Assembly (NCBI GenBank): GCA_031292355.1
Contig: JARLHI010000030.1
Coordinates: forward strand, 1-64,000
DNA length: 64,000 bases
Direction of reading: 5' to 3'
Source of the DNA: Candidatus Obscuribacterales bacterium
GTDB taxonomy: Bacteria > Cyanobacteriota > Vampirovibrionia > Obscuribacterales > Obscuribacteraceae
Position numbers and translations under genes: made by a program. Position 1 is the first letter of the stretch. Each line of letters starts with the position of its first letter. Below, in pieces: positions 41,449-50,605 of this stretch. A model generated the notes under the pieces. That model was not told where the DNA came from. It did not search any database and was given only the letters and a program-made list of their open reading frames with translations.

Positions 41449-42237
41449 ATGTCACCATCGCCGCGGTTTACAGACGTCGCCAAATTCAAAACTGCAGCCA
41501 ACTCGCTGCGTACCTTCGCGCCCTCTGTAAACGCTACTTACACTGAATCTACGGGATTAAGCCCCGAAGAATCCAACAGCTCAATGCCAAAATGGGCGCG
41601 GTCTCTATTTTTAAAATCTGCTGATGCACAATCATCATCAAATACTCAAGCATCTGACTCATGCCTGAATGCCCATGCAGTTTATAGCTATAAAAACATC
41701 AAAATTTCCCTTCAAATGCGAAATTTCTGTCTTAGTGAAAAGAGTGAAGGCTTGCTTGCGCTGACCATAAAAACGAACATGCCTCCAGTTGGGGGACTAT
41801 TAATGCAATTAGAAAAAATATCAAAGAGAAGCTTTAGACTAAAAACTCCGTTCAATTCACAGAGAATCATCCAGCCGCAGCCATCATTCTTAGCCCCTTT
41901 GAACTTTCCAGGCATGACCATTGCTCATGCATCCATGGTCGGCAAATTGAATCCTACAGAGAAACACCTCTCTGCGTCCCCACAGGCATACGCCTTGACT
42001 GCAAATAATGATTTGTGGACCGACAGGATATTTGGTAACGAAAAAGTTCAAGGATTCTGCGATTCAATTCCAGAACTTGAAGCTGTTTTCATTGGACATC
42101 CCGACTATTTGGTTGGCGGATCGGTTCCAATTATTCGACTTGCAGCAACTGGACTTTTTGAAAACGCGAACACTTTCAGTGACTGTGCAAGGCTTGTTGA
42201 ATCCGTTCTGGATCTCCAGCTTGATGCAATTCCGTAG
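41449..42237 (+). CDS. Hypothetical protein, 262 aa
   Basis: No family recognised. The N-terminal ~65 residues are Ser/Thr-rich and probably disordered; the rest is a mixed alpha/beta region. No signal peptide or membrane segment. It follows the TPR gene by 43 bp on the same strand and may be co-transcribed. GGGA lies eleven bases before the ATG. Confidence 0.5.
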   Translation: MSPSPRFTDVAKFKTAANSLRTFAPSVNATYTESTGLSPEESNSSMPKWARSLFLKSADAQSSSNTQASDSCLNAHAVYSYKNIKISLQMRNFCLSEKSEGLLALTIKTNMPPVGGLLMQLEKISKRSFRLKTPFNSQRIIQPQPSFLAPLNFPGMTIAHASMVGKLNPTEKHLSASPQAYALTANNDLWTDRIFGNEKVQGFCDSIPELEAVFIGHPDYLVGGSVPIIRLAATGLFENANTFSDCARLVESVLDLQLDAIP

Positions 42238-42350
42238 TAGGATACGGATTCGGAACACGAAAGTAATGATTGAATAATTCACGACTTGCCACTCGAAAGC
42301 TGTCCATGCTGTGATTCAAATCCATTCACTAACCTCAAGTTTTTTGCCTA

Positions 42351-42653
42351 TTATTCGCGCACGTCAAACATCGATGGGTCAAAGGGAAAAGGAATGATTT
42401 CTCCTCCCCCAGGAACGAGAGGCGCTATCGGAAGAGCGCCTTGAACTATATATTTCCCGTTATGATCGATCTGCACGAACTGTGCGATAAACTCTTGTCC
42501 TGTTGAAAGCCCAGAATTCGCAGCGCATAACAACATTCCGCCGATGCCGTTCTCCTTAACCACTATCTCGAAGAAATCGTAACCGCCGACATTGGTGATC
42601 GCCACCTTCGTGATCTTGCACCAAATTGGTTCTAAATATTTATGGCATCGCAC
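42351..42653 (-). CDS. Hypothetical protein, 100 aa
   Basis: No family recognised. A small beta-rich protein (KITKVAITNVGGYDFFEIVV ... GQEFIAQFVQIDHNGKYIVQ) with a Pro/Gly-rich tail. A GTG start at 42653; an ATG at 42648 is out of frame. No ribosome binding site obvious. Weakly supported. Confidence 0.4.
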   Translation of the reverse strand: MRCHKYLEPIWCKITKVAITNVGGYDFFEIVVKENGIGGMLLCAANSGLSTGQEFIAQFVQIDHNGKYIVQGALPIAPLVPGGGEIIPFPFDPSMFDVRE

Positions 42654-42838
42654 AGCGTTTGTCCTTAGACTATCGGCAAGACATCCACTTCCATCTTACA
42701 CCCGGTAGCCTGCACAGTATCATCTTAAGTAAATCAAGACAGTCATTGCATATGCAACCTTTCGCCCTACGAATCAATCGTCTTCTAGGATTAACACTTG
42801 TCGCCGCTAGTTAAATTCATAGCGATTATATTCGTTCA

Positions 42839-44413
42839 TCATCTAGAATCCATGCTTGCGCGCATTATAGCCAACTCCCGCTGAACCTCGAAATCGTCGA
42901 TTTCAAGCAATGATTCCAGATTTGGCGGTCGCACATGCTGAGCGTTACAGTGTTCTAAAAGTCTACAGTGCAGCGACCAAGTGAGCATGGGCGGTTCTTG
43001 TAAGATGGCTAAGAGCTGATTGAGCCTTGCGGGCTCTCTTTCAAGCAACCGACATATCGCATCATGTCTTACTTCCTCACGTTTATCATCCCGAGCAAAT
43101 TTCTCAAGAGTATCAAGAAGTAGCGATTCGTTGTGGGCAGCATGAACAACATAAGAGTCCAGAGTTTCACTGGCAAAGGAGGATATTGTCAGTTCGTCGG
43201 ATAATGTCTTAAGCAGAGCATCTTCGACTTCAGCATTGGGGCTGTGATACTTCGCATAACGGCATGCAGCCCTTTTCACGCAGAGGGCTTTGTCCTGCAT
43301 CAAAAGCACCAGGTTCTTCGCGTCATTCCATTCAGCAAATGCTCCGGCGGATATAGCTCGAACCAAATGATCGGGACTGGCTAAGAAAAATGCAGCCAGT
43401 TTTTTTCTGTCAGCTTCAGCAAAGACACTCCAATCGTATGGACTATCGCCCCAATCCGAACGTTGAGTATTTGGTTCAGAGTATTCTGCGATTATTTCAT
43501 CAGTTGATGCATGCAAAAGTTCCTTTGCTTTTATGGATAGCATGTCCATCTGGCTGTCGCTTTCACTATAATCTGCAGTGACTGCAATTTCAATTCTTCG
43601 AAAGCTCAAGAATTTTCCAAGCCCAGCAAGCCAGTTTTGATAATGCAAAAATGCGTGTTTGCCGTTTGCATCACTGTCAAAGCGATCTACTGCACTCAGC
43701 ACGTCGTCGAATACGTAATTGAATCTGTCGTTGAAATAATCAAACAATTCGGGTCTTCCGCTGCAACGAAGACCATGCAGCTGGCAGAGCAAATTTTGAC
43801 TTCTATACCAAACAAGCGTATCTAATGCCTCCTGCGCCACATCGTCACAATCATCATTTGCCGCTTGCAGTAGTGCAGTTTCTGCAATGACAGGCTGATC
43901 CCAGAACAATGATTTTGCCGCGGCTTTACGCACAAGTGCGTCAGGGTGAGATAGAGCCTTGATTCTAATTTGTTGAAAGCGCATCTCTGGATGACAAAAC
44001 GATAGTGCCTCAATCGCGTCTCTATGAAATTTACTAGAGGATTCATTAGCTAATGTCTCGACCAGCAAGGCTTCTTCAGGCACCGTGACCTCTGACATTC
44101 GAAGAGCGTGACGCATCAAGATTTGATCTCCAGACGCCCACCATTGCGCTCGCTGAATTGGTGTATCAGAAGTCGGGATTTCGCAAAGAGCCTGGCTTGA
44201 GCGGTCGCGGACGATATCAGTCAAATTCGAATCTTCGAGAATCTTCAGAAGCGGTCCTTCAACTCGGAAATCGTTATATTTACTCATCCAGTCCAAAATG
44301 GCTTTCAGTTCGTCATCGTCCACATCTTCTCTCAGTCTTTCGACCAAACGAAGAGAGCATGACCGACTGTCGTCCCTTTCTAAGGCATCAAAGTCGATTG
44401 GCGAGCCGGACAT
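42839..44413 (-). CDS. HEAT-repeat protein
   Basis: 524 residues made of repeated helical pairs of the HEAT/PBS-lyase type, for example IKALSHPDALVRKAAAKSLF (about 150-170), FLASPDHLVRAISAGAFAEW and KALCVKRAACRYAKY. Such solenoids bind proteins; no catalytic domain is present. Start: ATG with AGG seven bases upstream. Stands alone between hypothetical genes. Confidence 0.7.
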   Translation of the reverse strand: MSGSPIDFDALERDDSRSCSLRLVERLREDVDDDELKAILDWMSKYNDFRVEGPLLKILEDSNLTDIVRDRSSQALCEIPTSDTPIQRAQWWASGDQILMRHALRMSEVTVPEEALLVETLANESSSKFHRDAIEALSFCHPEMRFQQIRIKALSHPDALVRKAAAKSLFWDQPVIAETALLQAANDDCDDVAQEALDTLVWYRSQNLLCQLHGLRCSGRPELFDYFNDRFNYVFDDVLSAVDRFDSDANGKHAFLHYQNWLAGLGKFLSFRRIEIAVTADYSESDSQMDMLSIKAKELLHASTDEIIAEYSEPNTQRSDWGDSPYDWSVFAEADRKKLAAFFLASPDHLVRAISAGAFAEWNDAKNLVLLMQDKALCVKRAACRYAKYHSPNAEVEDALLKTLSDELTISSFASETLDSYVVHAAHNESLLLDTLEKFARDDKREEVRHDAICRLLEREPARLNQLLAILQEPPMLTWSLHCRLLEHCNAQHVRPPNLESLLEIDDFEVQRELAIMRASMDSR

Positions 44414-44671
44414 ATTCTGCCTATAAGTTTCTACGAAGAGGAATTACTTTACTATATCTCAATGCCTCAGCTATATTGTGGATGGGGCCCTCGTGCTACC
44501 GTCGGCGGCGAAATTCCTCTCTAACCACTCGTTTGAACACGGTTCTAGTAACAATGATTTCTCTGCCGATTGTGATCACTGCCAGCAGCTTGTTCTGTCA
44601 TGCCAGATTTGATTCAGGCACCATTCTAGTATTGTTCCAGCCAGCCTCAAGATTTTTGAAAAGGGTAAAGC

Positions 44672-45343
44672 ATGCTAGCTTACGTCAAATTAAAGCTGAA
44701 TGAGTTTCTGACGTTTCTCGAAAAAAAGTTCGGCGTAAGGACGCAAGAGCAGGCGCCTAGCAATATTGAAAATTACCATGATTATTTGCTGTCCTTTTGT
44801 GAGAATGAATTGGATTCGATAAAATCCCAACATCTGCAAATACGTTTGGCTAGTGCCAAAGAAGTAGCCGATCTGAAAAAAGTAGAGTTTCCCCTCGACC
44901 GAGCAAGAAAATCACTTGCAGAGTGGCAAAAGCGCGACGATGAAGCTCGACACACTGGCGGTGACTATGAATTGATACAAGAGTGTCGCGAGCGCATCTC
45001 ATTTTTCGAATCTGAATGCCTGGCTGCCGAGAGCAATTTTCAAGCTGCCAACATTGAATTCCGTGCTAGATATGCAGGGGTGCACGCACAATTGGCGGCG
45101 CTCGATGCACTTAAACGGCGCAATGAATTACTCAGCCATAAAATAACGCTGGTAAAAGCTGACGAGCTGATACGACGAAGTTTATTAATGAAGAAACTAC
45201 ACGAAGCCCGAAAAGCCAGAGAAGAAATCGGCACTATGATCGCGATAGAAACTTTGACGATCGATGAGAAGGTAAGAATATTTTCTCAGACAAACTTGAT
45301 ATTCGCCCAAGAGATTGAAGCGATGGAAACAGAGTTTCCGTGA
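44672..45343 (+). CDS. Coiled-coil protein, 223 aa
   Basis: A long, charged helical protein, coiled-coil from about residue 45 to 215 (KEVADLKKVEFPLDRARKS; ALDALKRRNELLSHKITLV). It has a PspA-like look in length and helicity but lacks motifs that would confirm it. No signal peptide. AAGGG seven bases before the ATG. Same strand as the next gene (104 bp). Confidence 0.5.
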   Translation: MLAYVKLKLNEFLTFLEKKFGVRTQEQAPSNIENYHDYLLSFCENELDSIKSQHLQIRLASAKEVADLKKVEFPLDRARKSLAEWQKRDDEARHTGGDYELIQECRERISFFESECLAAESNFQAANIEFRARYAGVHAQLAALDALKRRNELLSHKITLVKADELIRRSLLMKKLHEARKAREEIGTMIAIETLTIDEKVRIFSQTNLIFAQEIEAMETEFP

Positions 45344-45447
45344 ATTGGCTAACACTTTCAGTCTTGCTACGAGTTAGCCTAAGTCCGACGCAATTCCCCA
45401 CCGAGCATCATAGCTAGATTAACTTCAACGAGCATAAAGGCCGCCAA

Positions 45448-46194
45448 GTGCAGAACACAAAACGCGAGTTTATAACGGGTACGAAGTCATTTTTCGCCGA
45501 CTGGCTTTCGCCATCGGCATGTGCAAGCACACTGATACTTTTAACCTCAGTTTTTCGCTTAGATGGTCTCGATCTATTTCTATTACCGCCAACTCAGTTC
45601 CTTTCTTGTCTGTATGCTCTTTATTTGTTGTTCGCCATCATATTTGTCGGCGCATTAATTAAAGCCTGCGTGCAGAAGAAAGAGAAGTCGACTCTGCGCA
45701 TCTTTAGATTTGTCATCCTGAATTTTGTGACGTTATCAATTGTCACTTTCGTCCCTCTCAGTGAAATAAGGAATGATCTCGACTTCAATTTCAACTTCGG
45801 CAAGCGAATGGAAGTGGTAGAGAGGGCGATAAATGGCGAGTTGCATCGTGCGCATGACAAAAATGGAGATATCTATTCACTACCTGCTGGCTGGAAATAC
45901 CTGTCGAAAGGTGGCGGCGAAGTGATAGTAAATAGTGCAGACAAGCGAATTGACGCCGTCGACCCGCGTACGTTGCATGTGCTGTTTTTTACGGATCGAG
46001 GCATTCTTTCTCAATACGCTGGATTCGAGTATGCTGCAGATGGAAATCCGAACACTACAGAAATGGCTCGGAGCATAAAACTTTTGAATATGTCTCAAAA
46101 CAATCCAGTTGAACCGACCTTGCCTGACAACACAAAGCTATTGCGAAAGAATTGGTACTGGGTAAATTACTCTGGAACGTTTCAATCTTTTTGA
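45448..46194 (+). CDS. Hypothetical membrane protein, 248 aa
   Basis: Three hydrophobic segments lie in the first 110 residues (about 20-36, 50-72 and 85-105), followed by a ~140-residue soluble domain without recognised fold. The GTG start has AAAGG eight bases upstream. Confidence 0.5.
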   Translation: MQNTKREFITGTKSFFADWLSPSACASTLILLTSVFRLDGLDLFLLPPTQFLSCLYALYLLFAIIFVGALIKACVQKKEKSTLRIFRFVILNFVTLSIVTFVPLSEIRNDLDFNFNFGKRMEVVERAINGELHRAHDKNGDIYSLPAGWKYLSKGGGEVIVNSADKRIDAVDPRTLHVLFFTDRGILSQYAGFEYAADGNPNTTEMARSIKLLNMSQNNPVEPTLPDNTKLLRKNWYWVNYSGTFQSF

Positions 46195-46273
46195 GACACT
46201 TGTTCTCTAAAGACAGACAACAAACTTTTTTCAGATACGGTCATTTGTGCTGAGGTGTGAGAACAGTTTGATT

Positions 46274-46308
46274 ACAGTTGACTAAGGACCTTGTGATTCA
46301 CTAATGAT
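46274..46308 (+). repeat. Upstream direct repeat, likely paralog 3' remnant
   Basis: 35 nt matching 46931-46965 at 31 positions, including a 20-nt exact core (46281-46300). Read in the same frame it encodes QLTKDLVIH and a stop, matching the C-terminal RLTKDLVIH of the adjacent gene, but no open frame precedes it. It ends 20 bp before that gene's ATG. Confidence 0.7.
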
Positions 46309-46328
46309 CTAGTAGAAAGGGGAGTTTT

Positions 46329-46961
46329 ATGTCTAGTGCACGAGCCGCTGTCGCACATAACGGTGCCCTGTCAGTACCACTAATTTTTCTGCTGTTGATG
46401 ATCAATACCAGAAGCTGTCTGGCCGATGACGTCGCCATCCCAGAAAACACCAAGATCAATATCCAGTTTCAATCACCTATCAGCGGTGAAGAGAGCAAGA
46501 CCGGTGATGCGTTTTCAGCAAAAACCACGTCAGACGCAGTCATAGATGGAAAGATTGTGCTTCCAAAATCACTGACAATCGAAGGAACCGTAGTCAACGG
46601 TGCCCACAATCGCGCTTCACGCAGCCACTTTATGCTGGTTGTTTTCAATTCAATTATCCTTTCCGACGGTAACAAAATTCCTCTTGCAGCAGACCTAGTT
46701 GCCAGAGGAGGCGTGGTCACATTGATTCGCAATCTAGAGCTGGTTAAAATCGACAGTCCAGTACAGTTCGCAGGAATGGTGCCTCCACGCGCTCTATCGA
46801 TGCCTGATCAAACAGAGATGGACATTGCCAAAGCGCAAGGATTTTCATCGGAAAGCATCGATAGAACCTTGCCTCTCTTGGCAAGAAAGAACAAATCCAT
46901 ATACATCGGAACAGGTGATTCAGCCAGAATACGGTTAACTAAGGACCTTGTGATTCATTGA
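46329..46961 (+). CDS. Secreted hypothetical protein, 210 aa
   Basis: An N-terminal hydrophobic segment (about 14-32, cleavage near CLA) and a beta-rich domain (NTKINIQFQSPISGEESKTG; VIDGKIVLPKSLTIEGTVV). No named family. GGGGAG lies just before the ATG. Its last nine codons (ending LTKDLVIH) are duplicated upstream of the gene, suggesting it once stood in a tandem pair. Confidence 0.6.
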   Translation: MSSARAAVAHNGALSVPLIFLLLMINTRSCLADDVAIPENTKINIQFQSPISGEESKTGDAFSAKTTSDAVIDGKIVLPKSLTIEGTVVNGAHNRASRSHFMLVVFNSIILSDGNKIPLAADLVARGGVVTLIRNLELVKIDSPVQFAGMVPPRALSMPDQTEMDIAKAQGFSSESIDRTLPLLARKNKSIYIGTGDSARIRLTKDLVIH

Positions 46962-46965
46962 TGAT
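46931..46965 (+). repeat. Downstream direct repeat (3' end of gene)
   Basis: Partner of the repeat at 46274-46308; exact core at 46938-46957. It encodes the C-terminus of the 46329 gene. Confidence 0.7.
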
Positions 46966-47020
46966 ATGGTCACAATTTACAACGGAACCCAACGCTTAGA
47001 AAATCGAACCACATTATTCA

Positions 47021-47302
47021 ATGTCTAGAGAAATATCGGATAAATGGAAGATGAACAAGAAAAATCTTTTTCGTTGGCTCTCTATATTCTTCATCTTTAG
47101 TTTCGTAATAACGTGCATTTTCGAGACATGTCTGGCCAAAACTCACGATGCTAACGAGCCTTTTTGCCAGCTCCACAATCGTTCCACAGAATTAGGTATC
47201 TGCAAAATTAGTTATGGCTTTTTGTGTATTGGCAGAGAAAGGTGTGCCGCTAAAACAAAATTATTTCCCATGGAAAATATGTCGTTTTCTGGAGATTGCT
47301 AA
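47021..47302 (+). CDS. Small Cys-rich secreted protein
   Basis: Up to 93 residues. A signal peptide beginning at the internal ATG 47051 (MNKKNLFRWLSIFFIFSFV) precedes a short mature part with six Cys residues (FCQL, GICK, FLCIG, ERCA, GDC among them), which could form disulfides. Start uncertain between 47021 and 47051. No family recognised. Confidence 0.4.
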   Translation: MSREISDKWKMNKKNLFRWLSIFFIFSFVITCIFETCLAKTHDANEPFCQLHNRSTELGICKISYGFLCIGRERCAAKTKLFPMENMSFSGDC

Positions 47303-47392
47303 ATCTACCCATGGTCGCCGTCGTGGCAATTAACCTTCTTCTGTCCCGAATGCCACCAAGCTCAAGCAGCTTGAATAAAAGGTTCTCCTACA

Positions 47393-48082
47393 TCACTCAA
47401 CCCGATATGTTGGCGGTTCAATTACTTTAAGCACCGGCCAGAATTTCATCATGGCGCAACCTATCACGTGATCCTCACTGACCATGCCGAATACATGACT
47501 ATCTTGGCTATTGTTGCGATTATCGCCTAAGACGAAAAGTTGCCCTGGTGGCACGACAATCGACTTCTGCGCATCGCTCGAGCTTCCATATGGCTGGATG
47601 GTGCTGCCATCAATTCTCCTACCACCAATGTCTTGAAGAGTGGTGAGAGAATAGTGCGGCTGCTCTTGGATATAGCTAGTCTCATCCAGTTTTTTACCGT
47701 TCAAAAATACACCCTGTCCGCTCACGATACGAATGGTGTCGCCGGGCAGCCCTATCACTCGTTTTATGAAGGCTGGCTCGGATGGCAAGAATGAAAAGCC
47801 GGTGAGTCTACCTAAAACATGCATTCCGTCCCAGCTCAAATCCTTTCCGCTCATTTCAACAGGCGGTGGATAAAAGACAATAATTTCTCCTCGGTTGTAT
47901 GGTCTTCGAAGGAACGTTGTTACTTTTTCGACTAGCACTCGGTCGTCTATTTCTAGCGCCGGCGTCATGGTCTGGCTGGGGATAAACCGAGCCTCAATAA
48001 ACAGCCGTATCGTAATGAGCAGCAACAGTAGAAAAATCGGATATAGCAAGGTAGTTCCTATTATCGCCAGCACTGACTTCAT
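47393..48082 (-). CDS. lepB: Signal peptidase I with Thr at nucleophile position
   Basis: 229 residues: one N-terminal membrane segment (about 5-28), then the S26 catalytic domain. FIKRVIGLPGD holds the general-base Lys107 and FVLGDNRNNSQDSH is the conserved late block. The nucleophile block, normally P-S-x-S-M-x-P, reads IPSQTMTPAL, with Thr38 where the catalytic Ser should be. Thr could act as nucleophile, or the protein may be impaired. Cleaves signal peptides of exported proteins. Its ATG overlaps the stop of the upstream gene (ATGA), so it is the last gene of a three-gene operon. Confidence 0.88.
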   Translation of the reverse strand: MKSVLAIIGTTLLYPIFLLLLLITIRLFIEARFIPSQTMTPALEIDDRVLVEKVTTFLRRPYNRGEIIVFYPPPVEMSGKDLSWDGMHVLGRLTGFSFLPSEPAFIKRVIGLPGDTIRIVSGQGVFLNGKKLDETSYIQEQPHYSLTTLQDIGGRRIDGSTIQPYGSSSDAQKSIVVPPGQLFVLGDNRNNSQDSHVFGMVSEDHVIGCAMMKFWPVLKVIEPPTYRVE

Positions 48083-48714
48083 CGACCTTCCTCACGCATT
48101 TTGATGTGCTTATACAACGTACAAAGTGAGATGACCATTAATGGCTCAAGCATGCCAGCCACCAATCCCAAGAGCCAGGCACCTAAGCAGTAAATGAGTA
48201 GAACCCCGGTTGCACACCATGCGAATCCTTTGATCATACGGTGGCTTGTCGCGAGAGATCTCAGAGCACCCAAATTCTGATCAACAAGCGCAAACCCAGA
48301 TAGTGAAAATCTGACAGCTACGAACAATCCGGGAACAACGAAGAAAACAAGGCCGAATCCAACAGTGAACCAAATACAGATAGTGGCAATCAACATCTGA
48401 AAGCAAGAGCGAAAACCAGAAAACAATTCATTCCACTGAACCTTATCCTCGCAAAGGCTCATGCAAAATTTCAAGTAGCCCGCCTGAAGAGCAGACCACA
48501 TCAAACATCTCACGACAAATGCAACAACGAGATTCCAACCTCTCCAATCCACAAACAAGGCAAATACGATGCAGCCTACAAGGAGTGAAACAAACTCGCG
48601 CAAAAAGGCAGCCGACACCAAAGGCAACCAATGGTCTCGGACGGTCAGCAATGCCGATCCAATACAATTTCGAAATCCGAATTTGGGGTCAGCATTTATC
48701 GCAGCATCAATCAT
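48079..48714 (-). CDS. Multi-pass membrane protein, 211 aa
   Basis: About five or six hydrophobic segments, with GVPGLF-like turn FVVPGLFVAVRFSLSGFALVDQN resembling the DUF975/UPF0259 type of integral membrane protein (impression only). ATG 48714 is chosen for AAGGAGG ten bases upstream; the open frame reaches 48747 and would overlap the TPR gene. Coupled to lepB by a four-base overlap. Confidence 0.6.
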   Translation of the reverse strand: MIDAAINADPKFGFRNCIGSALLTVRDHWLPLVSAAFLREFVSLLVGCIVFALFVDWRGWNLVVAFVVRCLMWSALQAGYLKFCMSLCEDKVQWNELFSGFRSCFQMLIATICIWFTVGFGLVFFVVPGLFVAVRFSLSGFALVDQNLGALRSLATSHRMIKGFAWCATGVLLIYCLGAWLLGLVAGMLEPLMVISLCTLYKHIKMREEGR

Positions 48715-48730
48715 GTCGCGAGTGTCCTCC

Positions 48731-49315
48731 TTAAAGTCCCCAACCACCCGAAAGAAGACGGGTTTTAAATTTTAGCGCCTGCTCGTTATCAGGCTTTGCC
48801 CGAAGATACGTCTCACAATCACGCAGAGCACCATCCCTGTCACCTTTCTTGGACTTGGCGTGCGCACGACAAATGTATGATTCGGGAAATGTAGGAGCGA
48901 GCCTGAGCGCTGTGTCGCAATCTTTAATGCAGTCATCCAGCTGGTTTATTCTAGATTCTGTAACGGCTCGCTCAAAATAGAAGATAGGTCCACTTGGCTC
49001 CAAAGATATCGCAGTATTGCAGTCGGCTAGGGCACCCTGATAATCCTTGAGTAAATGTCTGCAACAGGCACGCACATAATAAGCTCTAGCGAATTTCGGG
49101 TCCATTTTGATGGCAGTACTTAGATCATGTACGGCATCTTCAAAGTCATGAGATTCAAATTTTTTGCATCCTTGCGTGAATACCGATGAGACCCCTAGTC
49201 CAGGTTTATAACGTTCAACCGTACTCTTATCTTCTGCATGGACCACAGGCTCAAATAACCCGATTCCTAGTAGACACGCCAATGTGATTAAAAGGACAAG
49301 GCGGGGCCATTTCAC
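48731..49315 (-). CDS. Secreted TPR protein
   Basis: 194 residues. A signal peptide (about 1-27, cleavage near VHA) and three to four TPRs (FESHDFEDAVHDLSTAIKMD; then PKFARAYYVRACCRHLLKD and further units). Periplasmic protein-protein interaction module. GTG start with GGAG seven bases upstream. First gene of the operon with the membrane protein and lepB; a link to protein export is inferred from position. Confidence 0.75.
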   Translation of the reverse strand: MKWPRLVLLITLACLLGIGLFEPVVHAEDKSTVERYKPGLGVSSVFTQGCKKFESHDFEDAVHDLSTAIKMDPKFARAYYVRACCRHLLKDYQGALADCNTAISLEPSGPIFYFERAVTESRINQLDDCIKDCDTALRLAPTFPESYICRAHAKSKKGDRDGALRDCETYLRAKPDNEQALKFKTRLLSGGWGL

Positions 49316-49483
49316 AATGCATCTCCGAAAGCGACATCTAACTATACTCCTTCAACGGAAGGATGATTCGACATTTGAAACGACCTGTTCCCTCACAGTT
49401 ACATCGCTTCGCTGCGGTTGAAATTCGCAGGCACTCGTGATTTTCCCACTGCTAACGCCATTTTCATTGACTGAGAATGATTT

Positions 49484-50605
49484 GTGATGCATATTGATTC
49501 CATGATAATGCGCATAAAATCGGGAATCATCTTCGTCGCTGCCGGCTACCTCGGTTTGGTTGTATTGTGTGTACACCTTGTGCAGTCAGCCGGTTCTACA
49601 GAGGTGGGAGCTCTGACATTCGACGTAGTACATAATCGCTGCAATGCGGGCTTCGTCGATACCATCGCGACTATGCTTAATTTGCAGATTTCCATGTATG
49701 TTCTAAAAGGACTGTTTGACAATGGTGCTGCTTTTGCAGTTTCATTTTCTTGTCTCTCAGTTATCCTTTACAAGCTGCAGCCAGTGCGCTTTGTGGCCGG
49801 CTGCGTTTTTTGTATCCTCAACAGAATTGCTTCATGGAAGCGCATTCTCCGTTACTGCGTCGTACCCGGAATATTTTGTATGCTAGCCCTCATAAATGCA
49901 TACTTGTGTCAGCCAGTCGGTCCATTCGTGTTCGCTAGATGGATCTTGGTAGAGGCACCATTAACCCTGTATTTCCTTGCAGGTCTTCTTTCCGTGGTGA
50001 TGTGGCAGCAAATGATGAGGCTGGCCAAAAAACCTGGTGTGTCCATTCTCAAATTTTCCATTAGAACTTTGGGACTACTTTTATTCTTCGAGGTACTTGG
50101 TGGCTTCTGGCCAGACATGAGCAATCCGATTGGTCAATTTGTACTTTCGTGCGTACACGATAACTCTGGACTGTGCACGTTTGGAATCCCTGACTATTAC
50201 TCCAATGTACCAGCCTCACCGCTGGTTTGGGACACAATTGCCTTCCTTTTTATGCTCCTTGCAGCGGGAGCGACTCAACTGGGGACATTCAGACTTGTTC
50301 TAAATACAGTCAGGTTTAGGGGTAGATTTTTTGCACCAAATCTATTCACAACAAAATTCGTTTTGTCTGTCACGCTGGCAGCCTTAATGCTTAGTGCTAA
50401 CCTCTCAATCATAGGTTTCATGCTTCCAGCCTTTTGCGAAGCATATAAACTCACAAACCTACCACAGTCATGGACGTCATCGTCTATTTTTTACAACTAC
50501 GTGCTCGCTGTTGTCGTCATCCACTACACAAGTAAAAAATACCGCAGTGCGTACGTACCAGCTCTTTTTTACGCATCTACCTGTCCGTTTTTTTTGCAGT
50601 ATTAG
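49484..50605 (+). CDS. Hypothetical polytopic membrane protein, 373 aa
   Basis: About eight hydrophobic segments distributed over the whole length, with a Cys-containing loop in the middle. No family recognised. Start GTG 49484 or ATG 49487; no strong ribosome binding site. The 3' end overlaps the 3' end of the convergent gene at 50577 by 29 bp. Confidence 0.55.
   Translation: MMHIDSMIMRIKSGIIFVAAGYLGLVVLCVHLVQSAGSTEVGALTFDVVHNRCNAGFVDTIATMLNLQISMYVLKGLFDNGAAFAVSFSCLSVILYKLQPVRFVAGCVFCILNRIASWKRILRYCVVPGIFCMLALINAYLCQPVGPFVFARWILVEAPLTLYFLAGLLSVVMWQQMMRLAKKPGVSILKFSIRTLGLLLFFEVLGGFWPDMSNPIGQFVLSCVHDNSGLCTFGIPDYYSNVPASPLVWDTIAFLFMLLAAGATQLGTFRLVLNTVRFRGRFFAPNLFTTKFVLSVTLAALMLSANLSIIGFMLPAFCEAYKLTNLPQSWTSSSIFYNYVLAVVVIHYTSKKYRSAYVPALFYASTCPFFLQY

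Noticed and set aside
50577..50605. 29-bp overlap of convergent genes as a regulatory antisense pair
   Set aside because: Short 3'-3' overlaps are common in compact genomes; nothing further supports regulation.
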